A stretch of DNA of 64,000 nucleotides from Rheinheimera mangrovi (GCF_003990335.1 NZ_CP034683.1:3083501-3147500), one strand, 5' to 3'; shown: positions 35,758 through 45,937, counted from the stretch's first letter. A program made the numbers and translations. Notes: generated from the letters alone by a model not told the origin.

Positions 35758-36432
35758 CTAGTGAATTGAATTTAAATTAAAAACTACAGGCTGAACAAAC
35801 CAGTAATCTATCGGCTGACCTAGCTTTAACGCTGGTTGGTAAGTCCAGCCCCGCACTGCGTTTAATGCCGATTGATCCAGTCGTGCAAAACCCGAACTTT
35901 GTTTTAGTTTTAACTGCCCTACTTTGCCGTTTTTCAGCACCAGCACTTGTAAGTAGACTGTGCCTTGCTCTTTCAGTCGGCGCGATAAGGTCGGATACAG
36001 AGGCGCTTTGTTCAGTGCTTTATTGGCTGAAGCCACAGGCGGCGTTGCTGCAGCTTCAGGCTCTGCAGCTTTGGTCGCTGTTTTGGTTTTTGCCGCAACG
36101 GCAACAGGTGCTGGCGCACTGACAGCTTTAGGGGATGCTTCCGCCACTGGAGCAGGTTTTATCGGCGCTGGCTTTGGGGTAGTGACTGCTTTTTTGGTTT
36201 CAGCTTTTTTCTGCTTCAGCGGTTTGGGCTTTGGCTTTTTTACAGGCTCTGGCTGAACTGGCTTTGGCTTAGGTTTTTCTGGCTGCGGTGCAACAGGAGC
36301 CGGAATAATGACCCCTTCAATAGCCTTTTCGACCTTTTTGGCTTGTGGTTCACTGGTGTGACTGACCACAGCAGCAATCAAACTCAGATGCAGCAGCAGC
36401 ACCAGTAAAAATAATGAGACAGATCGTTTCAC
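35758..36432 (-). CDS. tonB: TonB, energy transducer
   Basis: 224 residues: N-terminal membrane anchor (about 4-22), a long Pro/Lys-rich spacer ([18 protein letters not shown] and similar, about 45-125) that spans the periplasm, and a C-terminal TonB domain (about 140-224) with [20 protein letters not shown] and [17 protein letters not shown]. It transfers energy from ExbBD to outer-membrane receptors, presumably the Fiu-like receptor of this operon and others in the window. The start overlaps the end of the hydroxylase gene by 4 bp. Confidence 0.93.
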   Translation of the reverse strand: MKRSVSLFLLVLLLHLSLIAAVVSHTSEPQAKKVEKAIEGVIIPAPVAPQPEKPKPKPVQPEPVKKPKPKPLKQKKAETKKAVTTPKPAPIKPAPVAEASPKAVSAPAPVAVAAKTKTATKAAEPEAAATPPVASANKALNKAPLYPTLSRRLKEQGTVYLQVLVLKNGKVGQLKLKQSSGFARLDQSALNAVRGWTYQPALKLGQPIDYWFVQPVVFNLNSIH

Positions 36433-37109
36433 AGCTCAGCCCATAAACGCACCAGGTTATGGTAATGGCCGGTTAGCGCCAACACTTCTGGGGTATCGCC
36501 ATGCTGCGAACGCAGCTGTTGTATGGTCTGATCCAGTTCAAATAACATTGAACGCTGTTGATCATTGCGTACCATACTTTGGGTCCAGAAAAAACTGCAT
36601 ACCCGCTCGCCGCTGGTGACAGGCAATACCTGATGCAAGCTGCTGGACGGATATAAAATTAAGTCACCGGCCGGCAGTTTTATTTCATGTAAACCAAAGG
36701 TATCCATTATTTGTAACTCACCGCCCTGATAGTGATCTGGCTCAGATAAAAACAAGGTCGAAGACAAATCCGTTCTTAAGCTTAAGCCTGAATCTGGTAA
36801 ACCACGGATAGCGCCGTCAACATGCAAACCATAATGTTCACCGCCCTGATAACTGTTAAACAATGGTGGCACAGTGCGCAGCGGAATAGCGGCGGCCATA
36901 AACAACGGATGCTGATACAGCGCCTGCAAAATCACAGCGCCCAGTTGTTTGGCTAAAGGCGATTCGACCGCAAGTTGCTTGTTCTGTTTGACCAAAGCAC
37001 CTTGTGGCCCCACGGTCGCCCGACCGTCTGTCCAGTCCGCAGCGTCAAGCAATTGCCTGAACTCTGCCACCTGAGCCTTAGTTAAAACGTCCGGAATATG
37101 GATTAACAT
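36429..37109 (-). CDS. PKHD-type Fe(II)/2-oxoglutarate hydroxylase (PiuC/YbiX family)
   Basis: 226 residues. Double-stranded beta-helix dioxygenase: [12 protein letters not shown] supplies the His-x-Asp metal ligands, and [18 protein letters not shown] supplies the distal His and the Arg that binds 2-oxoglutarate. PiuC/YbiX proteins are encoded next to catecholate siderophore receptors of the Fiu/PiuA type in many gammaproteobacteria, exactly as here, and are iron-regulated; the substrate is unproven. 53 bp after the receptor gene; 4-bp overlap with tonB. Confidence 0.9.
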   Translation of the reverse strand: MLIHIPDVLTKAQVAEFRQLLDAADWTDGRATVGPQGALVKQNKQLAVESPLAKQLGAVILQALYQHPLFMAAAIPLRTVPPLFNSYQGGEHYGLHVDGAIRGLPDSGLSLRTDLSSTLFLSEPDHYQGGELQIMDTFGLHEIKLPAGDLILYPSSSLHQVLPVTSGERVCSFFWTQSMVRNDQQRSMLFELDQTIQQLRSQHGDTPEVLALTGHYHNLVRLWAEL

Positions 37110-37162
37110 AAAAAATCCTGTATCAAAGGCCCCATTGCTGAGGCCTTGTACCAGTAATAACC

Positions 37163-39511
37163 TTAGAATTGAACATTCACACCCAAACGGAACGAACGGG
37201 GTGTACCCAAATAATATCTTGAGCCACCGTTGTTCAGAGAGGACATATACTCCTCGTCCAACAGGTTATAGACGTTCAGTTGCACATCTACGTATGGTGT
37301 CAGTGGGTAAGAGGCCATCGCATCCACTACCCAATAATCTGGTACTTCCACCACAGAGGTTTTGGCCAGATTTAAGTCAGTACTGCTGGAACGGACTACT
37401 GTATCGACGTAACGCACACCAGCACCTAAGGTCAGCCCCATAGGCAACTCATAACTATTCCACAAGGTGAAGGTCAATTCAGGTGTCCATTGGATCACAC
37501 CGCCGTCTGTAATAGTGCGGCCAGACAGATTGCCTCTGGTTATTTCAGAATCCATATAAGCCGCACCAGCACTGATTTGCCAGGCTGAAGTAATAGCCCC
37601 TACCAGACCTAATTCAACACCTTGCACCTTACGCTCACCCACCTGAACTGCAGTGCCGTCCGCTTCAGTGACTATTTCATTTTTGTTGGTGCTTTTAAAC
37701 ACAGCAGCTGTCAGCGCCAGTTTTTCATTCAACAGATCCCATTTGGTGCCTAACTCCAGGTTGGTGCCTTTTTGCGGATCCAAATTTGGATTATTAATGT
37801 TGCCGGCTGTTTCACTTAAGGTGAAGTTAGCGCCACCTGGCGGTAACTGGCTGGTGGCATACGACAAATACAGACTGCCGTTGCTGGCGGGTTTGTACAA
37901 AGCACCCAGCTTGTAACTGGTCAGATTATCAGAGGCTTCCACTGAAGATCCCAACTTAGTGCCTACCGGAATTATTTGTGGTGTGGCAGCGCCCTGAATA
38001 GTCACTGTATCGGTTTCAGTTTTATAGTGCTCAAAACGGGCGCTGGCATTGAACTGCCATTGCTCGTTTAAATGGATAGTGTCAAGTAAGTAGACACCCG
38101 AAGTTAAAGTGCTGCCATCTGTGCTGGCGCCAGTACGCACCGGGTTTACGAAAACATCGTCCGTGCTTGGGTTATATAAATTTGCTGCAGCCTGAGTGAC
38201 GCCTGTTGGCAGGGCTAGCGTATTGTTGCGCTGACTCTCATAAATAAACTCAATACCAGAGCTGATATCGTGAGTCAGACCCGCTACTTCCACAGAAGTA
38301 TTTAACTGAGTCTGGTTAGTTAAGATCTGGTTTTGCTGATCTTTACCCTGACGACTACGTGAAATAGTCCAGTTAGCCGGATCAGCAATAGGCACTGCCG
38401 CAGCGCCACTTCCTGTTGTAGTGGTAATAGCATTGACACCTGTCAGTAAATAATCCTGTGTGGACTGGCCAAAACGTGAGGTGTTGCGGATAGTGGTTTT
38501 ATCACTCAGATCATGTTCAATTTTGGCCGTCACCATAGTGGCTTTGACATCATCAAAGTCATTTTTTGAGCCATAAAAATTACTGGTATCCACTGGTGCC
38601 AGTGTTTTACCGGCATTCGGGCCGCCATTTGGGAAAGTGCTGCTTGGGTCGGCATCAAAGGCGGCATTGTAATAGCCCTCCAAACCTACAGTAGGAATAC
38701 CACCGTCCGGCAGATTGTTTTGATCAACATGAAACAGGTTCAAATAAGTACGGGTTGCTGTGCCTAAACCTAAAGCCAATGAAGTAGCAATACCAGTTTT
38801 GTTATCTTCGACTTCATCACGGTCGACAACACCAGAATCCTGCTTTAACAGATTCACCCGGATGGCCGAACTGTCAGACAACTGTCGGTTCAAATCCACA
38901 GTGGCTCTTTTGTGGGAGCCAGAACCTAAAGTCAGATTGCCAGTGGTGAATTCTTCTTGTGTGGCTTGTTTACTGGATAAGTTGATATAACCAGAAGAGG
39001 AACCACGGCCATTATCAGCCCCAGCCGGGCCTTTGGCGATTTCCACTTGTTCTGTATTAAAGGTATCGCGGCTGATGGTGCCTAAATCACGGATACCATC
39101 GACAAAAATGCTGCCCTGGGTATCAAAACCACGCATAAAAATGGAATCGCCAGTGGCAGTATTGCCGTTTTCACCCATAAGCATGGTGATGCCAGGTGTA
39201 TTGCGTAAAGTGTCAGATAAGGTGGTTGCAGCCTGCTGTTGGAACAACTCTTTTTTTACCACAACCAGAGTTTGTGGTGTGTTAACTAAAGGCTGGGTTA
39301 ACTTGGTTGAGCTGGCTTTTTCAGCTTTGTATTTTGCTTCCACTGCATCAGCGGTCACAACTACAGCATCCAGTTCAGTGTCATTTTTTGAAGCAGCATC
39401 CTGTTGCCCGGCAGCTGCAGTGGCTGGTAAGGCTAAAGCGAAAGCCGATGCTAACAAAGTGGTATTAAAACGGGCCACCTGCTGATGTTTTTTAGCGGTG
39501 ATAAAAGCCAT
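37163..39511 (-). CDS. Fiu/PiuA-like TonB-dependent siderophore receptor
   Basis: 782 residues: signal peptide (about 1-34, ATAAAG), TonB box region [12 protein letters not shown], plug domain with [33 protein letters not shown] and [19 protein letters not shown], and a barrel ending FRLGVNVQF. The sequence and its neighbours (PiuC hydroxylase, TonB, ExbB, ExbD) match Fiu/PiuA-type receptors for catecholate siderophores or their monomers. First gene of the operon, with a Fur box about 80 bp upstream. AAGGA lies before the ATG. Confidence 0.92.
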   Translation of the reverse strand: MAFITAKKHQQVARFNTTLLASAFALALPATAAAGQQDAASKNDTELDAVVVTADAVEAKYKAEKASSTKLTQPLVNTPQTLVVVKKELFQQQAATTLSDTLRNTPGITMLMGENGNTATGDSIFMRGFDTQGSIFVDGIRDLGTISRDTFNTEQVEIAKGPAGADNGRGSSSGYINLSSKQATQEEFTTGNLTLGSGSHKRATVDLNRQLSDSSAIRVNLLKQDSGVVDRDEVEDNKTGIATSLALGLGTATRTYLNLFHVDQNNLPDGGIPTVGLEGYYNAAFDADPSSTFPNGGPNAGKTLAPVDTSNFYGSKNDFDDVKATMVTAKIEHDLSDKTTIRNTSRFGQSTQDYLLTGVNAITTTTGSGAAAVPIADPANWTISRSRQGKDQQNQILTNQTQLNTSVEVAGLTHDISSGIEFIYESQRNNTLALPTGVTQAAANLYNPSTDDVFVNPVRTGASTDGSTLTSGVYLLDTIHLNEQWQFNASARFEHYKTETDTVTIQGAATPQIIPVGTKLGSSVEASDNLTSYKLGALYKPASNGSLYLSYATSQLPPGGANFTLSETAGNINNPNLDPQKGTNLELGTKWDLLNEKLALTAAVFKSTNKNEIVTEADGTAVQVGERKVQGVELGLVGAITSAWQISAGAAYMDSEITRGNLSGRTITDGGVIQWTPELTFTLWNSYELPMGLTLGAGVRYVDTVVRSSSTDLNLAKTSVVEVPDYWVVDAMASYPLTPYVDVQLNVYNLLDEEYMSSLNNGGSRYYLGTPRSFRLGVNVQF

Positions 39512-39587
39512 TGAATAAAGTCCTTCTTTGAAAATAGAGTGTTAACAATAAGTTTTTCGGCATCGGCGCTGATCCTGCTGCGCATGC

Positions 39588-39608
39588 TATCGAGAATCAT
39601 TCTTGTTT
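39588..39608. promoter_or_regulatory. Fur box of the siderophore receptor operon
   Basis: GAGAATCATTCTT core (39592-39604) followed by GTTTG, matching the inverted GATAAT/ATTATC pattern of Fur sites. It sits about 80 bp upstream of the receptor start. The same ATTCTTGTTTG string recurs upstream of the other siderophore receptor (60894-60904). Confidence 0.65.
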
Positions 39609-39673
39609 GCAAACAATTTTCATTTAGAAGGAACTTTTTTGTATTCCCCAGCGATAAAGCTATTAAACAGCCT

Positions 39674-40285
39674 TTAACGACGGCGGATCAGTAACAAGAC
39701 CCCAAGTACAGTGGTTAACATCAGTACTGCTAATCCGGCAACCCCAAGTATCTGATCCAATGTTTTATGCCCTGTCCATTGCAGGTAATGAGCTTTGTAT
39801 AAATTATTAATTAATTCAGTATCTTTTCCTTGCTGTGACAGACTTAAGCTGGCCCAGTCTAACTGAATAGTGACCCCTGTATCAGTAACGAATCCCTGCT
39901 CTGTTTTTTGTAACTCTTGACCATATCGTTGCGGATCAAAACGGATAGCATCTTTAATCAGCAGTTGTATGTCATCCACTGCAGGCTCTGAGCGCAGGGT
40001 GAGATCTTCAGGGTTCAGTTGCTGCCAGCCATCTGATTGTTTCACCATCAGATGTAAACCCAGCACAGTTTGCAGCAGCTTAATTTCCTGCCACTCTGGT
40101 TTTGGGGTGATTTGAATAGCTTTACTGATAGGGTAAGACTGGACTGTCAGGTATGAAAATGCGGCCTGATAACCAGGTTTGATAAAAAAGACTAAGCCAG
40201 TTAACGCCCAGATAAAAAAAGGTAGAATTAAACACCAACCTAAAAAGCGATGCAGACGACGGGGTAAGGACATCAAATTTAACAC
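39674..40285 (-). CDS. PepSY-domain membrane protein
   Basis: 203 residues (or 199 from ATG 40273; 40285 is a GTG and neither has a clear binding site). An N-terminal membrane helix (LHRFLGWCLILPFFIWALTGLVFFI) carries the LHR-x-LGW motif of PepSY_TM proteins, followed by a periplasmic segment and a C-terminal helix with a basic end (LIRRR). Relatives are small iron-uptake-associated membrane proteins. It is upstream of the siderophore receptor on the same strand, which fits a role in iron acquisition, but the Fur box lies between them, so the operon has its own promoter. Confidence 0.75.
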   Translation of the reverse strand: MLNLMSLPRRLHRFLGWCLILPFFIWALTGLVFFIKPGYQAAFSYLTVQSYPISKAIQITPKPEWQEIKLLQTVLGLHLMVKQSDGWQQLNPEDLTLRSEPAVDDIQLLIKDAIRFDPQRYGQELQKTEQGFVTDTGVTIQLDWASLSLSQQGKDTELINNLYKAHYLQWTGHKTLDQILGVAGLAVLMLTTVLGVLLLIRRR

Positions 40286-40331
40286 TCAATATTGTTGAAT
40301 AAACAAAAGTTTAACAGCAATAAGAGTGAAA

Positions 40332-41237
40332 TTAACCGTAATTTTTTCCGGTTAATTGTGGAGATTCTGCTGCAGTACAAAGCCGAAGTCCACCTGCTTG
40401 TTTCGCTTTATACATAGCCCGGTCAGCCGCAGCTAACAAGCTGGCTTGATCCTGGCCATGCAGAGGGTACAACGCAATACCTATACTGCCAGACAGTTGC
40501 AACTGATGTTGTTCAAATACAAAGGGCTGTTGCAGTTGAAGCAACAGGTTGTGCAAAGTAGATACCACTGCGGATTGCTCGGTTACCGCATCCATCACAA
40601 TAACAAACTCATCGCCACCTAAACGGGCGACGGTGTCAGTTTCACGAACAGAATGCAACAAAAGTTCTGCCACTTTTTTCAAGCATAAATCACCAGCCGC
40701 ATGACCGTACTGATCATTTACCTCTTTAAATTTATCCAGATCAATAAAACATAAAGCCAACATGCCCTGCTCACGTCTGGCACGGGCTAATGACTGGTGC
40801 AACCGGTCTTCAAACAAAGCTCTGTTAGGTAACTGGGTTAGTGGATCGTAAAAGGCAATATGCTGCAGTTGCTCTAACAGCTGTTTATGTTTGGTGATAT
40901 CGCGAGCAACAGCCACCCGAACGTTTTGGTCTTCCGACCATCGTGCCGACCACTGAATATATGCAATCTGGCCATCTTTGCGGATATAGCGATTTTCAAA
41001 ATCGATTTTTTGATCGCCCGCCATAATTTCACTGGCAGCAAGCAAAGTACGATCCCGGTCTTCCGGGTGCACCAACTCAATCATAGGCCGGCCAACCATT
41101 TCTGTGCTTTTGTAGCCAAAGATCCGCTCACAGCCGGAGCTCAGGTACAAAAAGCATCCATTGGCATCCACAACACAAATAGCTTCAAGTAACTGATCAA
41201 TATAATCACTTAACGAGGCTAACGTCGAGCTTGGCAT
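40332..41237 (-). CDS. PAS-GGDEF diguanylate cyclase
   Basis: Translates to 301 residues from ATG 41237 (AGGAG 4 bases upstream). A PAS domain (about 8-120: AICVVDANGCFLYLSSGCERIFGYKSTEMVGRPMIELVHPEDR) is followed by a PAC motif (RYIRKDGQIAYIQWSARW) and a GGDEF domain (about 135-295) with an intact active site, ARLGGDEFVIVMD, and DPLTQLPNRALFEDRL. It makes cyclic di-GMP from GTP in the cytoplasm, presumably under PAS-sensed control. No membrane segment or EAL domain is present. No RxxD-type inhibitory site is evident before the active site. Confidence 0.9.
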   Translation of the reverse strand: MPSSTLASLSDYIDQLLEAICVVDANGCFLYLSSGCERIFGYKSTEMVGRPMIELVHPEDRDRTLLAASEIMAGDQKIDFENRYIRKDGQIAYIQWSARWSEDQNVRVAVARDITKHKQLLEQLQHIAFYDPLTQLPNRALFEDRLHQSLARARREQGMLALCFIDLDKFKEVNDQYGHAAGDLCLKKVAELLLHSVRETDTVARLGGDEFVIVMDAVTEQSAVVSTLHNLLLQLQQPFVFEQHQLQLSGSIGIALYPLHGQDQASLLAAADRAMYKAKQAGGLRLCTAAESPQLTGKNYG

Positions 41238-41428
41238 ACAACTCCTGTTTGATCTGTTGAACTGCAACACCAGATACTTTTACAAGCTCAGTCAAAATGA
41301 CTTAAAGCCTTGTAACTATAGGTCAGCTTAAGAGCTGATAAAAAGGAAAATAGCAGAGTAAAAATAAAGAAACAATGGATATGATAAAATTGAAACAAGA
41401 GTTAGGACAATAACCAGCAGATGTTAAA

Positions 41429-41454
41429 CAAAGGAGCCTGCTTTGGCTCCTTTG
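41429..41454 (-). terminator. Hairpin downstream of the aldo/keto reductase
   Basis: CAAAGGAGCC / GGCTCCTTTG, a perfect 10-bp stem with a 6-nt loop, 34 bp past the stop codon of the minus-strand gene. The T-tract is short. Confidence 0.55.
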
Positions 41455-41487
41455 CACTGTTCTTAAAGGCAAAGCCTGTGTATGCAG

Positions 41488-42303
41488 TTAATCCCAGTCT
41501 GGCGCAAAATCCGGATTAGCCTGACGATCATTCCGGTCTAACTCAGCCAGCAGGTACATATTCTCTGCGGTTAGTTTCACAGTTAACGCAGCTAAATTTT
41601 CTGCCAGATTGGCTCTTTTGGTTGAAGAGGGGATCACCACAAAACCTTGTTGCAACGACCAGGCTAAAGCGACTTGTGCTGCAGTTATCTGGTGCTCAGC
41701 GGCAACCTGCAGTATCTGTGGTTCAGCCAGTACCTTGCCATAGGCCAAAGGCATGTAAGCTGTCGTCTGAATGCCCTGCTGTTTCAAAAAAACCGTCAGT
41801 TTGCGGTTTTGTAACAATGGATGCAGTTCCACCTGATTGGTGCTGATCTCTTTCACGCCTACTGCGTCTATCGCAGCTTTGGTTTGTGCAATAGTAAAGT
41901 TGGATACGCCCATCAGCCGGGTTAAACCTGCTTGTTTAGCTTCAGCTAAAGCTTCAACATATGACTGCACCGGAACTTCATCAGGCAAGGGCCAGTGCAC
42001 TAAAGTTAAATCCAGCTTATCCAGCTGTAATTTCTCCAGGCTTTGCTCGAGGCTGGCGTTGAGTTTGTTTTTGCTTAAAAACTCTGTCCAGATTTTTGTG
42101 GTGACAAAAAGTTCACTGGCTTTAATGCCACTGTCGCGGATTGCACGGCCTACGTCTTGTTCATTACCGTAAATCTGAGCGGTATCAATGTGGCGATATC
42201 CCAACTCTAAGGCAGTGATCACAGACTGATAGGCATCATCGCCTTTTAAGCGAAAAGTACCGGCCCCTAACACAGGAATAGTGTTTTCATTAGTTGTGTT
42301 CAT
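41488..42303 (-). CDS. dkgB: Aldo/keto reductase (2,5-diketo-D-gluconate reductase-like)
   Basis: Translates to 271 residues from ATG 42303 (GGAGA 9 bases upstream). (beta/alpha)8 NADPH-dependent reductase: GYRHIDTAQIYGNEQDVGRAIRDSGI contains the catalytic Asp and Tyr, FVTTKIW the Lys, and LTLVHWP the His. The C-terminal SSTKRANLAENL binds NADPH. It is closest to DkgB-type enzymes that reduce 2,5-diketogluconate, methylglyoxal or other aldehydes. It is monocistronic, with a hairpin downstream. Confidence 0.85.
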   Translation of the reverse strand: MNTTNENTIPVLGAGTFRLKGDDAYQSVITALELGYRHIDTAQIYGNEQDVGRAIRDSGIKASELFVTTKIWTEFLSKNKLNASLEQSLEKLQLDKLDLTLVHWPLPDEVPVQSYVEALAEAKQAGLTRLMGVSNFTIAQTKAAIDAVGVKEISTNQVELHPLLQNRKLTVFLKQQGIQTTAYMPLAYGKVLAEPQILQVAAEHQITAAQVALAWSLQQGFVVIPSSTKRANLAENLAALTVKLTAENMYLLAELDRNDRQANPDFAPDWD

Positions 42304-42412
42304 GATCTGGTTCTCCATTGAAGTTGGCGGTAGCATACATTAGGCAAGACTTTGAATAATCCGGACCATCAACAAAACACTTTTGCTCTGACAGCAACAA
42401 AGGCTTTGATTT

Positions 42413-43117
42413 ATGCGATTTAACAACATAGTAGTGCTGACAGGGGCTGGTATATCTGCTGAATCCGGCATTAAAACCTTTCGGGATAATAATGGTTTAT
42501 GGGAAAATCATCGCATTGAAGATGTCGCCACGCCTGAAGGTTATCAGCGCGATCCGGCCCTGGTTCATCAGTTTTACAACTTGCGCCGCGCTCAACTACT
42601 GGATGCCAAACTCAAACCCAATGCGGCCCATCTGGCATTGGCTAGCTTTGAACAACAGCATAAAGCCAAAGGCGGCAGCTTTTTATTGATCACTCAAAAT
42701 GTCGATAATCTGCATCAAAGAGCAGGCTCAGAGTCTGTGATTGCAATGCACGGCCAGCTGCAAAAAGTGAAATGTCCGGTCACTGGCAAAAACCAAAGCT
42801 GGTTAAAAGACTTAACCAGCACTGACTTATGCCATTGCTGCAAAATTCCACAACCACTCAGACCCGATATTGTCTGGTTTGGAGAAATGCCTTATCAGAT
42901 GGATGAATGCGTAGATGCATTGATGCAGGCCGATTTGTTTATCTCGATTGGCACTTCAGGCCAGGTCTATCCAGCTGCTGGTTTTGTACAAATAGCTGCA
43001 GAGTCCGGCGCTTTGACCACAGAACTTAATATGGAAGCCACTCGTGGTGATTTTGCCGAAGGTTATTATGGTCCGGCCGCTAAAATAGTACCTGCATACC
43101 TGAACAAACTAAGCTGA
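42413..43117 (+). CDS. cobB: NAD-dependent protein deacylase, sirtuin
   Basis: 234 residues. Class III sirtuin: [21 protein letters not shown] binds [16 protein letters not shown] and the catalytic His in [11 protein letters not shown] follow, and [17 protein letters not shown] and [18 protein letters not shown] close the pocket. The zinc region is reduced ([15 protein letters not shown]), as in E. coli CobB. It removes acetyl or succinyl groups from lysines such as that of acetyl-CoA synthetase. The length is short because it lacks the N-terminal extension of some CobB forms. Confidence 0.92.
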   Translation: MRFNNIVVLTGAGISAESGIKTFRDNNGLWENHRIEDVATPEGYQRDPALVHQFYNLRRAQLLDAKLKPNAAHLALASFEQQHKAKGGSFLLITQNVDNLHQRAGSESVIAMHGQLQKVKCPVTGKNQSWLKDLTSTDLCHCCKIPQPLRPDIVWFGEMPYQMDECVDALMQADLFISIGTSGQVYPAAGFVQIAAESGALTTELNMEATRGDFAEGYYGPAAKIVPAYLNKLS

Positions 43118-43364
43118 AATCCGCGCTGGGCTGCAATCTCATAGCTGCCTCTCCCCGCCTGAGGCACAATTAGCTCATTTAATTTAACCAATAAGGGCAC
43201 TGAGGTTTTGTATCTGTTTTCGTAAATTCAGCTAAATAAAGAAACATCAGGATGACGCTCAGGCCAAAAAGGACTCTTTTATACACAGCAGATAAATCCC
43301 CCTCCGCTTTCACTTTGCTGCCAGACAAAATCCCGGGAAGCAGGTTTTTTCTATTCAATTTACT

Positions 43365-43535
43365 ATGAAGGTGCTGGCTGTGCAGGATCCGAATAGTAAA
43401 GACGCCGGCATAGAGAATGTGGTGGATAACTTTGATACCAGCAAAAAAATTCAGGACATGAGTGCAGATTTATTGTACTGCGCTCATGTCCCCGACAAGG
43501 CTCCCCCCCCACACTGTCATATAAATGTCGAATAG
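43365..43535 (+). CDS. Short orphan ORF in a 514-bp intergenic region
   Basis: A 56-codon frame (starts MKVLAVQDPNSKDAG, ends PPPHCHINVE, stop TAG) with protein-like composition but no ribosome-binding site and no family I recognise. It overlaps a near-perfect hairpin at 43454-43491. It may be a gene remnant or chance. The rest of 43118-43631 shows no other gene on either strand that I would support. Confidence 0.2.
   Translation: MKVLAVQDPNSKDAGIENVVDNFDTSKKIQDMSADLLYCAHVPDKAPPPHCHINVE
43454..43491. other. Stable intergenic hairpin upstream of phoX-like gene
   Basis: GGACATGAGTGCAG / CTGCGCTCATGTCC: 14-bp stem with one G-T pair and a 10-nt loop, 140 bp upstream of the PhoX-like start. There is no T-run, so it is not a standard terminator. 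Function unknown. Confidence 0.45.
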
Positions 43536-43631
43536 CCGTCTTTATTTTATCAACAAAAAGTAACCTTACTGAAACATGCAACAGCTCTAATGTCGCGGGC
43601 AGATTTTAATTAAACCGACATCGGAGTCAAA

Positions 43632-45635
43632 ATGCAGAACAAAAATTTCGAGATCGATAACAGTGGTGTAGATCCACAAACAAACTTTTCAGATAACCCG
43701 GATTTTCAGTCCGTGCTGGCATCACGCCGTAGCTTTTTAAAAGGCTCATTAGGTGCAGCCATTGCAACTATTATGGGCACATCTTTAGTAGGTTGTGAAA
43801 GCGACACTGCAACTCCTGTCACAGGTCCTGTTGGTGTTAAACCTGAGCCTGCTCCCGTGTTATTAGGTTTCACAGCTATTGCAGCCAACCGCTTAGACAC
43901 AGCGACAGTTCCGGCTGGTTATACAGCACGCCCCTTTTTACCTATGGGCACACCACTGACTGGTAGCTATCCAGCCTATCAGCCTGGAGGTACCAACACA
44001 GGTTCGGACATGGAACAACAAGTAGGCGCCCACCATGACGGCATGCACTTTTTCCCGATAGACGCCCGCAGCAGCAATAAAAACAGCGATGAAGGTGTGC
44101 TGGTATTTAACCATGAATATCTGGATGCCAACGTACTACACCCTATGGGTCCTACAGGTTTACCACGCCCTGCTGATGAAGTGCGTAAAGAAGTAGCAGC
44201 TCATGGCGTGACTGTGGCTCATATCAAAAAAGATGCGCAAGGTCAGTTCCAGCTGGTGCAAGGCAGCCCGCTGAATCGCCGTATTACAGGTGCGACCCCT
44301 ATGGATATCACAGGACCAGTGCGTGGTAATGCCAAAGTCGTCACAAAATACAGCCAGGACGGCACCCGTACCCGTGGTACTTTAAATAACTGTGGTAACG
44401 GCTTTACGCCATGGGGCACTTATTTAACCTGCGAAGAAAACTGGGCTGGCTACTTTATGAATGCCGATGCCACTCAGCCACGCGAACATAAACGTTATGG
44501 CGTAAGCAGCAAAAACGGTCGTTACTACTGGGAAACAGCTGATTCGGGTGCAGATCAGTACCAGCGTTTTAATGCATCGACTATAGCTGCAGACTCGTAC
44601 AACGATTACCGTAACGAACCAAACACTTTCGGTTGGATAGTAGAAATTGACCCTTTTAACCCGGACAGCGTGCCACAAAAGCGTACAGCTTTAGGTCGTT
44701 TTGGCCATGAAGGTGTTATTTTTGGACCTGTAGTGGAAGGTCAGCCCATTACGGTTTACTCAGGTGACGATTCTACTTTTGAATACATCTATAAATACGT
44801 ATCCAAAGCCGCCTACTTTAAAGCCACAGCTGGCGGTCATTTATTAAATGACGGTACTTTGTACGTAGCTAAGTTTAACGCTGACGGATCTGGCGAATGG
44901 CTGGCTTTAGATGTTAATAACCAGGCCCTGATGGCCAAAGCAGCTGCTGCCAGCGTGACTTTTGATAGTCAGGCCGACTTATTAATTAATACTCGTCTGG
45001 CAGCTGATATCGCTGGTGCGACTAAAATGGACAGACCTGAGTGGGGTGCCGTGCATCCAACAAGCGGTGAAGTGTATTTTACCCTGACCAACAACACCGG
45101 CCGTAAACCAGAGCAAATAGATGCGCCTAACCCACGTGCCAATAATGCCACTGGCCATATTATTCGCTGGAAAGAAAACGCTGCAACTCAAGGCTTAAGT
45201 TTTAACTGGGATATTTTCCTGTTAGCAGGTGATGTAGGTACGGCCACTCCAGGCACTAACCTGACACTGACAGCAGATAACCATATGGCAAGCCCGGACG
45301 GTTTATGTTTCAGTGCCAACGGGTTGCTGTGGATCCAAACTGATATGAGCGGTTCTCAGCAAGGTGAAGGCCCTTATGGCAATAACCAGATGCTGGTTGC
45401 AGATCCCGCCACCCGCACCGTAAAACGCTTTTTTGTTGGCCCTGTCGATGCAGAAGTCACAGGTTTAGCTTTTACACCTGATTTAAAAACCATGTTTGTG
45501 AATATCCAGCACCCGGGCGATCGCTCGACCCCAACCCAGTTCACCAGTAACTGGCCAGCGAACGATGGCACCAGCAGACCACGGTCTGCCACTGTGATTA
45601 TCACTAAAGATGATGGCGGCGTCATAGGCTCTTAA
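43632..45635 (+). CDS. PhoX-family (DUF839) protein with Tat lipoprotein signal
   Basis: 667 residues. The N-terminus has the twin-arginine motif SRRSFLKG (31-38) followed by a hydrophobic stretch ending LVGC (Cys55), a lipobox; so this looks like a Tat-exported lipoprotein. The rest is a DUF839/PhoX beta-propeller (for example CGNGFTPWGTYLTCEENWAGYF and HMASPDGLCFSANGLLWIQTD). PhoX enzymes are Ca/Fe phosphatases that release phosphate from organic esters; activity of this relative is inferred. GGAG precedes the ATG. Ends at a clear terminator. Confidence 0.85.
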   Translation: MQNKNFEIDNSGVDPQTNFSDNPDFQSVLASRRSFLKGSLGAAIATIMGTSLVGCESDTATPVTGPVGVKPEPAPVLLGFTAIAANRLDTATVPAGYTARPFLPMGTPLTGSYPAYQPGGTNTGSDMEQQVGAHHDGMHFFPIDARSSNKNSDEGVLVFNHEYLDANVLHPMGPTGLPRPADEVRKEVAAHGVTVAHIKKDAQGQFQLVQGSPLNRRITGATPMDITGPVRGNAKVVTKYSQDGTRTRGTLNNCGNGFTPWGTYLTCEENWAGYFMNADATQPREHKRYGVSSKNGRYYWETADSGADQYQRFNASTIAADSYNDYRNEPNTFGWIVEIDPFNPDSVPQKRTALGRFGHEGVIFGPVVEGQPITVYSGDDSTFEYIYKYVSKAAYFKATAGGHLLNDGTLYVAKFNADGSGEWLALDVNNQALMAKAAAASVTFDSQADLLINTRLAADIAGATKMDRPEWGAVHPTSGEVYFTLTNNTGRKPEQIDAPNPRANNATGHIIRWKENAATQGLSFNWDIFLLAGDVGTATPGTNLTLTADNHMASPDGLCFSANGLLWIQTDMSGSQQGEGPYGNNQMLVADPATRTVKRFFVGPVDAEVTGLAFTPDLKTMFVNIQHPGDRSTPTQFTSNWPANDGTSRPRSATVIITKDDGGVIGS

Positions 45636-45656
45636 CTTACGCCTTGTCGACTATTG

Positions 45657-45682
45657 AAGCCGGTGTCAAAACCGGCTTTTTT
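45657..45682 (+). terminator. Intrinsic terminator of the PhoX-like gene
   Basis: AAGCCGGT / ACCGGCTT stem, 6-nt loop, followed by TTTT. Confidence 0.8.
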
Positions 45683-45688
45683 ATTTGC

Positions 45689-45937
45689 TTAATGAGTTTC
45701 AACAATCAAGGCGGTCAGCTTGCGCACAAAGGGCAGGATCAACAGCAACACCGGATAAGCCACCACCCAGGACAACCCCCAGGCTCCGAACCAGACAGGC
45801 AGTTCAAATCCACTAAAGCCTGTGCTTTTCAATGTACTGATCAAAGACACAATACAGCTCATGATAATGGATAAAATCAGCGGCATGACATAAGCCATAG
45901 AACGGGCTGGCAGTTTTTTAAATACAGGTTTTGACAT
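45689..45937 (-). CDS. DUF2798 small membrane protein
   Basis: Translates to 82 residues from ATG 45937 (GGTGAG 7 bases upstream; a GTG at 45949 is an alternative). Two membrane helices (about 13-35 and 45-68) match the DUF2798 pattern: ARSMAYVMPLILSIIMSCIVS, then WFGAWGLSWVVAYPVLLLILPFVRKL. The role is unknown. Convergent with the PhoX-like gene, whose terminator lies between them. Confidence 0.8.
   Translation of the reverse strand: MSKPVFKKLPARSMAYVMPLILSIIMSCIVSLISTLKSTGFSGFELPVWFGAWGLSWVVAYPVLLLILPFVRKLTALIVETH

Noticed and set aside
43363..43581. 72-residue minus-strand frame before the PhoX-like gene
   Set aside because: Low-complexity and unlike any protein; no start signal.
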